Origin: Pirellulimonas nuda
GTDB taxonomy: Bacteria; Planctomycetota; Planctomycetia; Pirellulales; Lacipirellulaceae
Reading direction: 5' to 3'
Length of the DNA stretch: 64,000 nt
NCBI RefSeq assembly: GCF_007750855.1
Contig: NZ_CP036291.1
Span: forward strand, 2,976,001-3,040,000
Shown here: in pieces, positions 18,394-27,865 of the stretch
How positions within the stretch are numbered: position 1 is the first letter of the stretch
Layout: each line of letters opens with the position of its first letter
The notes under the pieces: generated by a model
Database searches by the model: none
Seen by the model: only the letters and a program-made list of their open reading frames with translations
Told to the model about the DNA's origin: nothing
Translations under genes and position numbers: made by a program

Positions 18394-19608
18394 CTAGGAA
18401 CGGGGCGGTGTTGGCGTGGCGGCTTCATTCTCGGCCTCCACCTTCTGCCCAGGCCGGACGCGCTGAAGTCCCTTGACGATCACCCGATCGCCCGCGGCCA
18501 ACCCCGACTTCACGATCCGCAAATCGCCGCGTTGCCCCCCCAGCTCCACGTTGCGCCGCTCGGCCTTTCCGTCCTGTCCTACGACATACACGAACCGGAT
18601 ATTCTGGTCGGTCGCCAGGGCCCGTTCGGGGATCAGCACCGCCCGGTAAGGCTTGCTTACGGGGACGCGGATTCGCACAAAGAGCCCGCTCACCAGACTC
18701 CGGTCTTTGTTCTCGAAAACGCCCCGTAGTCGGGCCGTGCCCGTGCCGGCGCTTACCTCGGCCGAGGCAAAGTCGATCTTGCCGACATGCGGGAAGTCCT
18801 TCTCGTCCGCCAATTGCACGTAACAAGGGACCTCTTGCTCACGCAGGCTGCCGGGCGACTTATCCACATTGCTCCTGTCGCGTTGACGCATGTAGCCCAG
18901 CAGCGAACGTTCATCGACATCGAAGTACACGTACATGGGCTGCTCGGCGACGATCTTGGTGAGCAGCGTTCCGTTGGTCAGTCCCCCCGTGAGCAGATTG
19001 CCGTCGGACACAAGAGCGCGGTCGATGCGGCCGCTCATCGGCGCCTTGATCACGGTGTACTTCAGATCAAGGGCCGTCCGGTTGGCGTCCGCCTTGGCCG
19101 CCACGACGGTCGCCTCTGCCGACTTCATGGCGGCGACGGACTCTTCGTACTCTTCCTGTGAAATGGCGTTTGTCGGCACCAGTTTCTCGTCTCGGGCAAG
19201 CTTCGACTTGGCCAGATCGTAGTTGGCGGTGGTTAAGGCGATGCGAGACAGAGATTGTTCGTGGATTGCCTGATACTCGTCGGGCTCGATCGTGAACAGC
19301 GTCTGCCCTTCCTTGACGTAGTCGCCGTCCTTGAACTCCGTCGACCGCAAGTAGCCATAGACGCGGGCGCGGACCTCGACAATCGCGGACGCTTCTGTCT
19401 TGCCGGTAAAGTCGTCCGAGTCCGTCACCTCTCGCTCAACAACGTCCGCCACAGTCACCCGCGGCACGGGCTGCTCGGCAGCCGGCGGCGCAGGCTTGTC
19501 GCAACCCGGGGCAAGAGCCAGGCACGCGAGCGCTGCGACACAAGCGGCCGGGACGCTGCTGTGCTGAGTCGCGAACCGGAAAGCCGACGTGGTGGACAAC
19601 CCCAGCAT
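18394..19608 (-). CDS. RND efflux periplasmic adaptor (membrane fusion protein)
   Basis: A 404-residue periplasmic adaptor that links the RND permease to an outer-membrane channel. It has an N-terminal hydrophobic export signal ending near 'ALAPGCDKPAPP', which could be a lipoprotein anchor although the lipobox is imperfect. A barrel-sandwich lipoyl half follows ('ARVYGYLRSTEFKDGDYVKEGQ'), then an alpha-hairpin, the second lipoyl half ('VIKAPMSGRIDRALVSDGNL') and the beta-barrel ('ALIPERALATD' type region). I prefer the ATG at 19608; a TTG 11 codons upstream is also open. It is the first gene of the pair. Confidence 0.85.
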   Translation of the reverse strand: MLGLSTTSAFRFATQHSSVPAACVAALACLALAPGCDKPAPPAAEQPVPRVTVADVVEREVTDSDDFTGKTEASAIVEVRARVYGYLRSTEFKDGDYVKEGQTLFTIEPDEYQAIHEQSLSRIALTTANYDLAKSKLARDEKLVPTNAISQEEYEESVAAMKSAEATVVAAKADANRTALDLKYTVIKAPMSGRIDRALVSDGNLLTGGLTNGTLLTKIVAEQPMYVYFDVDERSLLGYMRQRDRSNVDKSPGSLREQEVPCYVQLADEKDFPHVGKIDFASAEVSAGTGTARLRGVFENKDRSLVSGLFVRIRVPVSKPYRAVLIPERALATDQNIRFVYVVGQDGKAERRNVELGGQRGDLRIVKSGLAAGDRVIVKGLQRVRPGQKVEAENEAATPTPPRS

Positions 19609-19825
19609 GGATGTAGGACCTAGAGGGTGGAACCGGAACAATCAAACGTTACGTCATCTCTTCCGGTCAGGACGCGCTAGATGGCGGCGGCGCCCTCGGT
19701 CAGAACCCGGCCCGCGGCGCGAGGACCATCGGATCCGCCACCCCATCGTCCGAGCGGGAGATCTTGCCGCGCCCTGGCGGTCGGCCCGTATTCTGGCGTG
19801 GCGCCATCCTTGAGGCAAGTGTTGT

Positions 19826-20229
19826 CGCGCGGCGTGCTGATTGGCGGCGTAATCTCGATGGTGCGGCGCGTTCATCGTGCGTCGCGACCGCACGTGGCGG
19901 CGCCGGGACGGCCCCCGGGGCGCCCGGTGTTTCTCCGATCGCCGCCGTCACCCGGCCCATGAGACGACGGCCGGGGTCGCGGGTCTTCGTTTCGATCGGG
20001 CGCTGGTGTTCCACGGCGATCCTTTCCGCGGCCAAATCCTCGCGCACTCGATATCGCCCGTCGAACCGATTAGGCTTGTGGTGATCGACCTGTCCGGTGC
20101 TCCCATCGTCGACTTGCGGAGCGCGTACGCGCTCGGAGAACTGGCCGACCCGCTTGCCGCGGCGGGGATTGTTGATTTCGCCGCCGACCCAGTCCACCAA
20201 GGCTCCTCGATTCAACAAGAGAACGACCC
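19826..20229 (+). pseudogene. SulP sulfate/anion permease C-terminal remnant (STAS domain)
   Basis: Two overlapping frames together reconstruct a SulP tail. The first gives a last membrane helix and linker ('GVLIGGVISMVRR', 'RASRPHVAAPGR'). After a frame change near 19925-19935 the second gives the STAS domain ('GLRFDRALVFHGDPFRGQI', 'IRLVVIDLSGAPIVDL', 'ALGELADPLAAAGI'). The order and spacing match SulP proteins, but there is no transmembrane body and the frame is broken, so it is a relic. It runs directly into ppk2 and may have supplied that gene's upstream region. Confidence 0.6.
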
Positions 20230-21024
20230 ATGGGCCACCCCCCCGAGAAGATGAAGCGGAAGCAGTACGAGAGCGAGCTGCGGAAGCTGCAGGGGGAGCT
20301 CTGCAAGCTCCAAGAGTGGGTGAAGCACAAAGGCCTCCGCGTGATCGTCGTCTTCGAGGGGCGCGACGCCGCCGGCAAGGGCGGGACCATCCGCGCCATC
20401 ACCGAGCGGGTCAGCCCGCGGGTGTTCCGGGTGGCGGCGCTGCCGGCGCCTACCGATCGCGAGAAGAGCCAACTGTTCATGCAGCGGTACATGGCGCACT
20501 TCCCGGCGGCCGGCGAGGTCGTGGTTTTCGATCGCAGCTGGTACAACCGCGCGGGCGTGGAGCACGTGATGGGCTTTTGCACGCCCGAGGAGCACCAACG
20601 CTTCCTCGACCGCTGCCCGGAGATCGAGCAGTACATCGTCGATGGCGGCATCCAGTTGATCAAGTTTTGGTTGGAGGTTAGCGACCAAGAGCAGAAACGC
20701 CGCTTTCACGCCCGCATCGACGACCCGTTGCGTCAGTGGAAGCTCAGCCCGATGGACCTGCCGTCGCGCGAACGGTGGTATGAATACTCGAGGGCGCGCG
20801 ACATGATGCTGGAGGCGAGCGACACCGACCACGCGCCGTGGCATATCCTGCGGTCCGACGACAAGCGGCGCGCCCGGCTGAACTGCATCGCGCAGTTGCT
20901 CAAGCTGATTCCGTACGAGAAGGTCCCACGGGACAAGATCAAGCTCCCCAAGCGATCGGAAGAGCACGCGTACGACGACGCGGCGACGCTCGCAAACCGA
21001 ACGTTCGTGCCGGAGGTATACTGA
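20230..21024 (+). CDS. ppk2: Polyphosphate kinase 2
   Basis: A 264-residue cytoplasmic PPK2-family kinase that transfers phosphate between inorganic polyphosphate and nucleoside diphosphates. The Walker A is 'GRDAAGKGG' (about residues 44-52), the Walker B/lid region reads 'VVFDRSWYNRAGVEHVMGF', and 'KFWLEVSDQEQ' and 'SPMDLPSRERWYEYSRARD' complete the single-domain PPK2 signature. Its length fits one-domain enzymes that make ATP or GTP from polyphosphate. It appears complete and monocistronic, converging on the pfkA remnant. Confidence 0.9.
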   Translation: MGHPPEKMKRKQYESELRKLQGELCKLQEWVKHKGLRVIVVFEGRDAAGKGGTIRAITERVSPRVFRVAALPAPTDREKSQLFMQRYMAHFPAAGEVVVFDRSWYNRAGVEHVMGFCTPEEHQRFLDRCPEIEQYIVDGGIQLIKFWLEVSDQEQKRRFHARIDDPLRQWKLSPMDLPSRERWYEYSRARDMMLEASDTDHAPWHILRSDDKRRARLNCIAQLLKLIPYEKVPRDKIKLPKRSEEHAYDDAATLANRTFVPEVY

Positions 21025-21171
21025 CGCCGAACCGTCGGGCCCCGCCGACTACCAGGATCAGTCCGCGGCGCCGAGCTGGGCCCTCACATCACTTGCGTGT
21101 GCACCGGCGCCGTGCGTTCTCGCCGGAGAACTTGCTGTGCGCGCCGCACTCAAGCGGCAGAGCGCGGCTAT

Positions 21172-22083
21172 TCAGTCGCCAAAGCAGATCCCCAACGCCC
21201 GCGCCGTTTGGGCGAGGCTGCCGGTGGGCGGAACGGTCTTGAGCTTGCCGACGGCGTCCTGGATTGGGATGCCCGTTACGTGCGACCCCAGGTAGGCGAC
21301 CATTTGGCCGTACGCTTCGGCGGCCACCAGCTCGACGGCGTGGGCGCCGAACACGGAGCACAACGCCCTATCGAACGGCGTTGGACCGCCGCCGCGCTGC
21401 AGGCGCCCCAGGACGCAGGCGCGGGCTTCCTTGCCGGTGCGGTTTTCGATCTCCTTCGCCACGACGGCGCCCACCCCTCCCAGCCGCGCCTCGCGATTGG
21501 TCGGGGCGTCGGCCGCCGTCACAAAGGCGCCCCCCGCTTCTCGGGCCCCCTCGGCGGCGACGATGATCGTAAACCGCTTCCCCGATGCCTCACGCTCTTT
21601 GATCTTGCCGCAGATGCTTTCGTAGTTGAACGGGATTTCTGGGATGAGGATCACGTCGGCCCCGCCCGCTACCCCGGACAGGATAGAGATCCAGCCGGCG
21701 TAGCGTCCCATGACCTCAAGCACCATCACGCGGGCGTGGCTCTCGGCCGTGGTGTGGAGGCGATCGAGCGCATCGGTTGCGCACGCCACCGCGGAGTCGA
21801 ACCCAAAGGTCCACAGGGTCCCTTCGAGGTCGTTGTCGATCGTCTTGGGGATCCCGATGATCGGGATCCCGTATTCATGAAACTGCTGGGCGATGCTCAG
21901 CGATCCGTCGCCGCCGATCGAGACAAGCGCCGAGAGCCCGAGTTCGGACATGCCGTTCTTGACCCCCTCGAGCAGGTCGGTCGGTAGGCTCCGGGACTCT
22001 CCGTGGCCTACCTTGGCGGTGAACGGACCCCGGTTGGCCGTCCCCAGGATCGTGCGGCCCGCCGAGCAGCGTTGGTCCTTCAA
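21172..22083 (-). pseudogene. pfkA: 6-phosphofructokinase lacking its N-terminus
   Basis: Residues match ATP- or PPi-dependent phosphofructokinase from the 'GGTILGT'-like block onward: 'RTILGTANRGPF', the catalytic 'IGGDGSL', 'GIPKTIDNDLEGT', 'VMGRYAGWI', 'LGRLQRGGGPTPFDR'. The first ~65 residues, with the nucleotide-loop motif (GGDxPGxN), are absent. The frame upstream is open only to base ~22155, where the next leftward gene ends, and its ~25 codons have no PFK resemblance. No good start codon is present (TTG at 22083). I infer a 5' deletion that joined the gene to the end of the Gly-rich operon, making it inactive. Confidence 0.75.
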
Positions 22084-22152
22084 CGGTGCTTCAGCGATTC
22101 GAGCGCTACACGGACGACGAGCAGCCCCGACACGGACCCCCCGTCGCCTCCG

Positions 22153-23856
22153 TCAGGGAGCGGGCTGCGTCGTCGACGCGTCGGTCCCATCGGCCGCTGG
22201 TTCATCGGGCTGCTTGAGCCTGATGAAGAGCCGGCCTTCCTGTTTGTCGGGGCCGAAGTGCACGAGCACCGGGGCCTCGTCGTTCGTCAGGTTGTAGAGC
22301 CCCGTGTCAACCACCAACTGGTCGTTGCCCTCGAGCTTGAGCGACACACGCTGTGTCTCCTTATCCACTGCGCCTTCGACCGGCGTGACCTGCTCGGTCA
22401 GCATGTCCTGATAGTTGCCGCGGATCACCCCATCGCGATTGATGGCCAGCTGCACCACCTTGTCCGTCTGCGTCTGATTCTCGTCGGCAACAATCGCGAA
22501 CACGCCAAGCGGCATCCATTCTTCGTTGGTGGGATCGGCCCCTGATTCGGCGATCTGATCGGCTTGCTGGTAGTACTCCTCAGCGGTCGCCACGGGCTGA
22601 TCGTCCACGTACACCTGCCCGTCCTCGTACGCCACGTTCCCGCCGTAGTCGTAGTACATCGGCTCACCGCTGCAGCCGCAGTAGCCGGAGGCGTAGGGCC
22701 AGGTCGCCATCGCCCATGCGGAGCCCCACACGGCCCACTTACCGGGCCACCAGGCGCCGGGGTACCGCCCGATCCAGCCGGGCGTGAACGCGTTCCAGCG
22801 CGTGAACGCGCCGTTGACCGCGGACCAGCTCCGCCCGCCGACGAACTGCCCGTTTACAAACGAGGCGCCGCGACCGGCCGTGATGGCGTTGCCGCCCGGC
22901 CCCCGTACCCCGCGAATCGAGCCGATCTGACCCGTCCCGCCAGAGCCATAACCGCCGCGTGCGTTCACGGCCGTGTACCCGTTGCGGCCACGGGCCGCGG
23001 TGACGCTGCCTCCGGCGCGGTTGCCGGCCGTATCGGCGTAGCCTCGGCTGACGTTGGCGATCGAACCGCCGCGAGCGCCCTGCGCTCCGGACACGCTGCC
23101 GCCGCGAACCGCAGCGCCGGAATCGCCTGCCACGCCGACTCCGCCCGTCACGCGGCCGGCGGTCGCCCCGCCGGGCGTCTCAACCTTGATTCCCCCTACG
23201 CCGCCGCCAACCGTAGCGCCGCCGACCCCCACGCTGCCGCCGCCTCCGCCAACGGTGATGGTGGTTCCCCGATCCGTGGTAAAGGTTCGCGAACCGCCCG
23301 AGCCTCCGGTCGCAGGGAGTTGCCCAGCGGTTGCGCGACCCGGTGAACTCGATCCTGCAGCCCGCCCGGCGCCGGCAGACGCCCCTCCGGAGATGCCCAA
23401 GAAGCCGTTCAGGTCTCCTTGGCTTGGCCGCGAGAAATTAGACGCTGGCCGCCCGGGCGACGCTCCTGCGCCTACGCCGCTTGTGACGCCTCCCCCCCCG
23501 GGGCGTTGGGCAACGCCGGATCCTACCGACGGACGAGCGCCGGTAGTGGGCCGGGAGACGGTCGCCGGGCGTGAGGCGGGTCGGGCCGAGGACATGGAGG
23601 GCGCCGCCGAAGGCATGCGGCTCATCGACGGGCTGCGATTCACCGGCGCCGGTCTGGAGACCCCGCCGCCAGAATAGCCCCCGCCGCCTGAGAAGCCCCC
23701 GCCGCCTGAAAAGCCCCCGCCGCCCCCAGAGAAACCACCGCCGCCACGGCCGCCGCCGCCGCCGCCACCACCGCGGCCTCCCCGGGCATGGGCCTCGCTG
23801 GCCGTCGCCAACACGGTCAACACCACCATCACTGCGAACGCGGATTTCTGGAACAT
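22153..23856 (-). CDS. Secreted Gly-rich repeat protein
   Basis: A 567-residue exported protein. A signal peptide ('VMVVLTVLATASEAHA') is followed by Gly tracts and repeated 'GGGGFSG' units (residues ~25-70), then a Pro/Ser/Arg-rich part and a long Gly/Ala/Val/Arg low-complexity region. The C-terminal ~140 residues form an ordered domain with 'GNVAYEDGQVYVDDQPVATAEEYYQQA' and 'RLFIRLKQPDEP'. Similar mosaic proteins of unknown function occur in planctomycetes. I chose the ATG at 23856, preceded by a GGGAAAG ribosome-binding site. It starts one base after the stop of the NTF2-like gene, so the two form an operon. Possible roles are cell-envelope or matrix; no enzyme motif is visible. Confidence 0.7.
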   Translation of the reverse strand: MFQKSAFAVMVVLTVLATASEAHARGGRGGGGGGGGRGGGGFSGGGGGFSGGGGFSGGGGYSGGGVSRPAPVNRSPSMSRMPSAAPSMSSARPASRPATVSRPTTGARPSVGSGVAQRPGGGGVTSGVGAGASPGRPASNFSRPSQGDLNGFLGISGGASAGAGRAAGSSSPGRATAGQLPATGGSGGSRTFTTDRGTTITVGGGGGSVGVGGATVGGGVGGIKVETPGGATAGRVTGGVGVAGDSGAAVRGGSVSGAQGARGGSIANVSRGYADTAGNRAGGSVTAARGRNGYTAVNARGGYGSGGTGQIGSIRGVRGPGGNAITAGRGASFVNGQFVGGRSWSAVNGAFTRWNAFTPGWIGRYPGAWWPGKWAVWGSAWAMATWPYASGYCGCSGEPMYYDYGGNVAYEDGQVYVDDQPVATAEEYYQQADQIAESGADPTNEEWMPLGVFAIVADENQTQTDKVVQLAINRDGVIRGNYQDMLTEQVTPVEGAVDKETQRVSLKLEGNDQLVVDTGLYNLTNDEAPVLVHFGPDKQEGRLFIRLKQPDEPAADGTDASTTQPAP

Positions 23857-23857
23857 G

Positions 23858-24802
23858 CTACTTTCCCTCACTTGATAGTTCTTGCAACACTTCCGCCGAC
23901 GCGTCCGTGGATTGCCGGTGGACGGAGATTTCCTGGATGTCGGCCTGCGGCTCGCCATCGATCTGCCGATCAATAGAACTCCACGTGAACGCGCTCTCAT
24001 CAACCGGAGCGTAGATGCTCGTGGCCGACGCGCGCGACCCATCGCTGAGCGTTGACCTCGTCTTCACCATCCACCGCTCCCCGGCGCGCCGCCAGACCCC
24101 TTCTGCGTACCCGCCCTCGGAGTCGAAGACCCACGAGCGGATCTGCCGTGCGACCGGATCCCATCCGACGACCTGCGTCCCTTCCAACTCGACTCGGTCG
24201 GCGACGCTGACGCTGAAGTTGTTGGTCAGGAAGTGTCCGTTCTTGGCCCATTGCCAGCGGGAGCGTGTGGTGGCGTCCTCGGCCTCGTCGGCCCATTCCC
24301 CGACGAGCCACGCGAGCTGATTGAGCTCGTTGGGCTCGGCCGACGCCCCCGGCGCGTCCGTTTCCCGAACGCTATTTAGGAACCACTCGCCGTTCTTCTT
24401 TGCATGGATGGCGGTGTACGTGCTGCCGACCACGCCGCCGTCGGCCGTGACGATCTCGGCGGTCCCGTCTTCGATGGCCACGTCGGGGGTCACCAGACGA
24501 ATCGAATCGATCGTGACCGAGAGCCGGGACGCCTCGCCGGACTCGAACATGCCGGCGAACATCTCGCGGATCGCCGGTCGCCCCTCGACCGGCTGGCCGG
24601 TCTCGCGGTTCAGGTAGACGGCGTCCTCGGCCCAACAGCCCGCGAGCGCCGCGGCGTCATGCCGATTGTAGGCGGCCACGTAGGCGTCCACGCGCTGGCG
24701 TATCGATGCGGCGTCGTCGCTCGATTCGGGGCCTGAGTCGGCGCCCCTTGCGGTGGTGCATGCCACGGCTGTCCAAACGGCCAATAGTGCAACTGCTTTC
24801 AT
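23858..24802 (-). CDS. Secreted NTF2-like (SnoaL/DUF4440) protein
   Basis: A 314-residue protein with a short signal sequence ('LLAVWTAVACTTARGAD'). The NTF2-like domain (about residues 30-150) shows 'VDAYVAAYNRHDAAALAGCWAEDAVYLN' and 'GRPAIREMFAGMF', typical of SgcJ/EcaC- or DUF4440-type proteins. A second domain of ~150 residues ('LNQLAWLVGEWADEAEDATTRSRWQW', 'FVF'-like strands) resembles the lipocalin-like 'LVGEW' domain often fused to it. The substrate is unknown; such folds bind small hydrophobic ligands. It is the first gene of a two-gene unit with the Gly-rich protein. Confidence 0.7.
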   Translation of the reverse strand: MKAVALLAVWTAVACTTARGADSGPESSDDAASIRQRVDAYVAAYNRHDAAALAGCWAEDAVYLNRETGQPVEGRPAIREMFAGMFESGEASRLSVTIDSIRLVTPDVAIEDGTAEIVTADGGVVGSTYTAIHAKKNGEWFLNSVRETDAPGASAEPNELNQLAWLVGEWADEAEDATTRSRWQWAKNGHFLTNNFSVSVADRVELEGTQVVGWDPVARQIRSWVFDSEGGYAEGVWRRAGERWMVKTRSTLSDGSRASATSIYAPVDESAFTWSSIDRQIDGEPQADIQEISVHRQSTDASAEVLQELSSEGK

Positions 24803-26002
24803 GTCGTGCCTCCGTCAGTGATGGGCCTACCTGGAGCGTCGAGGTGCGGCGATGGTCAGATAGTCTACTACGCGCCGGGGACCATGCATCGGCAACCCTG
24901 GGCGCCTAGCCCCCGCGGACGCGTTCTCGATTATATCAAGGGTTGAAGGTACCGGCGCCCGACCGGCGTAGGCGATGTGGATCCATTCTACGAGGGCCTC
25001 GCAGGCCCGTCGAATCCGAGCCCGCGCGGGACAACGGCTGCCCGCAGGCGTCGGTGCAAAGGAGGTCACCGCCGCGTGGCGCCAGCGGCCGCACTCCCAA
25101 TCCCACATCCAACAGCTTCCACACTATCGCAAGCCTGCAAGGCCGTGCTGCTCGATTGTTCCAAGTGTAGCGTGTCGGGCGAGCGACGCATGGACGCGCC
25201 GACCAATTTCGTGGTGATCGTTGAACAGGAGAAAAGTCGCAAGAAAGCCGTCGCCAAGCAGGCCCGGCCAATCCATCCCCATGTCCCAAACGGCGCCTGC
25301 TTAGCTTAGCACGCCGCCTGCGCCGAAGGACTTCGCCCCCTCGCCACCAGTGGTGGAGTATGCGATTGGGCGCACCTAGCTGTCCATTACTGCGAGACGG
25401 GCTACAGGATCGGGTCGAGATTGCGCCCCGGTCCCAAGGGGTTTCTGGAAAGATCGTAGCCCTACTTCTTGCTTAAAAGCGGTTGGGCCGTGACCTCTGC
25501 TCACACGGGGAGCTTGTTGGACGTACTGGCTCCGGTTCCCGATCCGCGTAGGGCTCAAGGAGAACGCCACCAGGGCCCAACTGCGCCCCAGCGGGCGCGT
25601 GGGGGCCCCTGATGGGGCTCTGGGGGCAGGGGTGCGCCGGGCTACCCTCTGCATGAGTGATCGCGGGCGCCAACTGGCCGCTCAACCCGCAATGACGCGG
25701 CTCCCCAATGGACGCCTTCGGCAACCTTGCCCTGATGCACCCGCTGGTGGCCGCAGCTAGTCCTCCCCAGCCTGCTGCGGCGGCAGCTGCCGTTCACGCC
25801 ATGCACGCCTACCGTGCACGCCGCATACGCCGGGTCCTCTAATTAATAGTCTTATCTAATAGTAGTAGGGGGTAAGGTGGCTTCCGGGGGACAGGAAGCG
25901 GCCGGGTGGATAGCGGGAGATAGAAAGCAACAGCGACCAGCCGTTACGATGCCAAACGGCTGGGAAGCAGCCCCCAGAGAATCACGCAAGTCTTAAGGGA
26001 TT
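24803..26002. other. 1.2-kb stretch without a recognised gene
   Basis: ORFs here are short and not protein-like. The stretch contains one copy of the GC-rich repeat (25558-25625) and an AT-rich patch with repeated TAATAGT-like words at 25840-25870, unusual in this GC-rich sequence. I cannot assign a function. Confidence 0.4.
25558..25625. repeat. GC-rich dispersed repeat, copy 1
   Basis: Contains AGGGCCCAACTGCGCC and then GGGCGCGTGGGGGCCCCTG, shared with the copies near 27.4 kb and 32.1 kb. Confidence 0.6.
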
Positions 26003-26806
26003 CTAGCATCGAGCACACGCCATGGCCCGACGCTTGCGGACCGGCAAGAATCCAAGCAGTCCCAATAGGCCAAGTAGCGTGAGCGATCCGGGCTCAGGGG
26101 TCGTGATCACCCGGCGGTCACTGGATGTCCCCACCCATTCCACCAGGGCGCCGCTGGCGTCGGTCAGGTACACGTTGAGGACTGCATCGCTTCCGGCGGT
26201 TGGCGTGAACACAGTGCCCAAGGACGGCGGCAGCCCGTCAAAGGACGCTTCGAACGCAAAATTCTGAGCCGGATCCGTGACCAGGACGATGCCGGCGAGC
26301 GGGCCGCTCAAGAACTCAAAGGCAAAGCTGCTCCCCGTCAGGAACACGTCGCCGGACACGAAGCTGGAGGGCGCACCCGTCGAGAAGCCGGGGTCGGTGG
26401 GGTCCTGCACGACGTTGGTGATGACTCCCGAGTAGTCGGCGCCGGTAAACGGACCGACCGCGCCAAAGCGGTAGTCACCCAACGCGTTGCTGCCTTCGAA
26501 GGCCCACCCCGTGAGTGTCAGGTCGATGGAGTCGCCTACCTGCGTCTCGCGGACGATCCCGGCGCTGGATACGCCAAACAAGTCGTCGAAGAACAGCTCC
26601 TGACCGGTCGGGTTGATCGACGCCGTTGCGAACACCGTGACGTCCTGGATCGCCTTAGCGCCGGGGAACAAGGTCGTGCCGGCTTGGATGGGGTCAGCGT
26701 GCGCCGCACTCCCAAACGGTAACAGGAAAATCAGTGTGCAACTGACAGCCAAAACGAGCCGTCCAATGCGATTGTCGCTGGGGCGTCGGCGTCCAGATTC
26801 TTCCAT
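26003..26806 (-). CDS. PEP-CTERM exported protein of unknown function
   Basis: A 267-residue exported protein. An N-terminal signal ('LVLAVSCTLIFLLPFGSAAHA') is followed by an Asp/Gly/Phe-rich body likely to be a beta-sandwich and a C-terminal sorting signal 'TPEPGSLTLLGLLGLLGFLPVRKRR' type tail (Pro-Glu-Pro, helix, basic residues). The ATG at 26806 has an AAGGA ribosome-binding site nine bases upstream, whereas the earlier ATG at 26827 has none. Proteins with this tail are expected to be processed by exosortase and attached to the envelope or released. Nine residues follow the basic cluster, slightly more than usual. Confidence 0.75.
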   Translation of the reverse strand: MEESGRRRPSDNRIGRLVLAVSCTLIFLLPFGSAAHADPIQAGTTLFPGAKAIQDVTVFATASINPTGQELFFDDLFGVSSAGIVRETQVGDSIDLTLTGWAFEGSNALGDYRFGAVGPFTGADYSGVITNVVQDPTDPGFSTGAPSSFVSGDVFLTGSSFAFEFLSGPLAGIVLVTDPAQNFAFEASFDGLPPSLGTVFTPTAGSDAVLNVYLTDASGALVEWVGTSSDRRVITTPEPGSLTLLGLLGLLGFLPVRKRRAMACARC

Positions 26807-27865
26807 TTCACAAGTTCCTTGGATCATGGTGCTGCTCCGGGTCCGCGAAGACAGAGGAATTCCCGAGCTACGTCGCGCGGATCGTTCGCCGTAGCGGGAA
26901 GAGTGGCTCTTGGGTTTACCGAAGACCCGGCCGACAGACGCGTCAAGCGTGTAGATAGCGCTCCGCACGCAGAGGCGGAGCGGGAGATGGGGAGGCCGAC
27001 GCCGCTGGAGGCGAGTAGCGGGCTGGCAGCGGCGGGCGAGGAACAAGAGGGGCGGTTCACGAGCGCTCTCGAAGCTAAAACTCAAAGGGGGATACGCTCG
27101 CGTCAACTACCCCCAGGCAGCCGCCAACTGCACGGGCTCGGTCGCGTGCTCTCTTGCTCGCACCTGCTTCGACGTTGGGCCGCTCCCGCCCGCTCGCCGT
27201 TCCATCAGACGCCGCAGTGTAGCCCCGGTTCCAGCCGGGTCAATCATCCATTTGATGGCCTCGGGGCGGTCCAGGTCGGCGTCTGATCCGCTGGACGGCG
27301 CCGTTGCGGCCGCCTGCGCTCACAGCGTGCTGGGCGCGCACAGGCGCGTCGGGCCGCCCTAGCGCCTTCCCAGCCGCGCAAGGGTCCGGAGGCGCCGCAA
27401 TGGGCGCGTGGGGGCCTGTGGGCGGCCTCCAGATCTGCCGCCTTCGGCTGGCCAGAGGTTCGCGATGCGGCGACCGACTCTCGCTAGCGCCGGCATGCCA
27501 CCACGCGGGACCGGCTCGAGCGCACCGCTGTTGCGGCCAGCGCCCAGCTTGATTGGTTCATCCCGCGGCTCCTGACGCGGATCTCGCCCTTGGGCGTGGT
27601 GAATGTAGCGCCTTTCATCAGGGGCGGCCTCTCTTGGATTGGATTGTTTGCGGCTACTCGGCATCCAGCGAAGCGACCAAGCCGGTCCCTTCGAGTATAT
27701 TCAGTTCAGAACGTGCAACATGACTCCCCCCGCGGGGTGGGCAACCCCCACGTGGAGTGGCGCATTTCCGATGCCTCAAGCGGCTTGTGGACGTGACAAA
27801 CGAGGCGCCACGTCGCTAGAATCGAGGTCAGACGCGGTCTCCTCTTCTCCCGCGGTGCAATTGCG
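26807..27865. other. 1.06-kb intergenic region between divergent genes
   Basis: No supported gene. It includes the second GC-rich repeat copy (27310-27430) and must hold promoters for the PEP-CTERM gene (leftward) and the DUF1549 gene (rightward). Confidence 0.4.
27310..27430. repeat. GC-rich dispersed repeat, copy 2
   Basis: GCGCTCACAGCGTGCTG, then GGGCCGCCCTAGCGCC, then GGGCGCGTGGGGGCC. The same three blocks occur in the same order and spacing at 31.99-32.11 kb. Confidence 0.65.
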
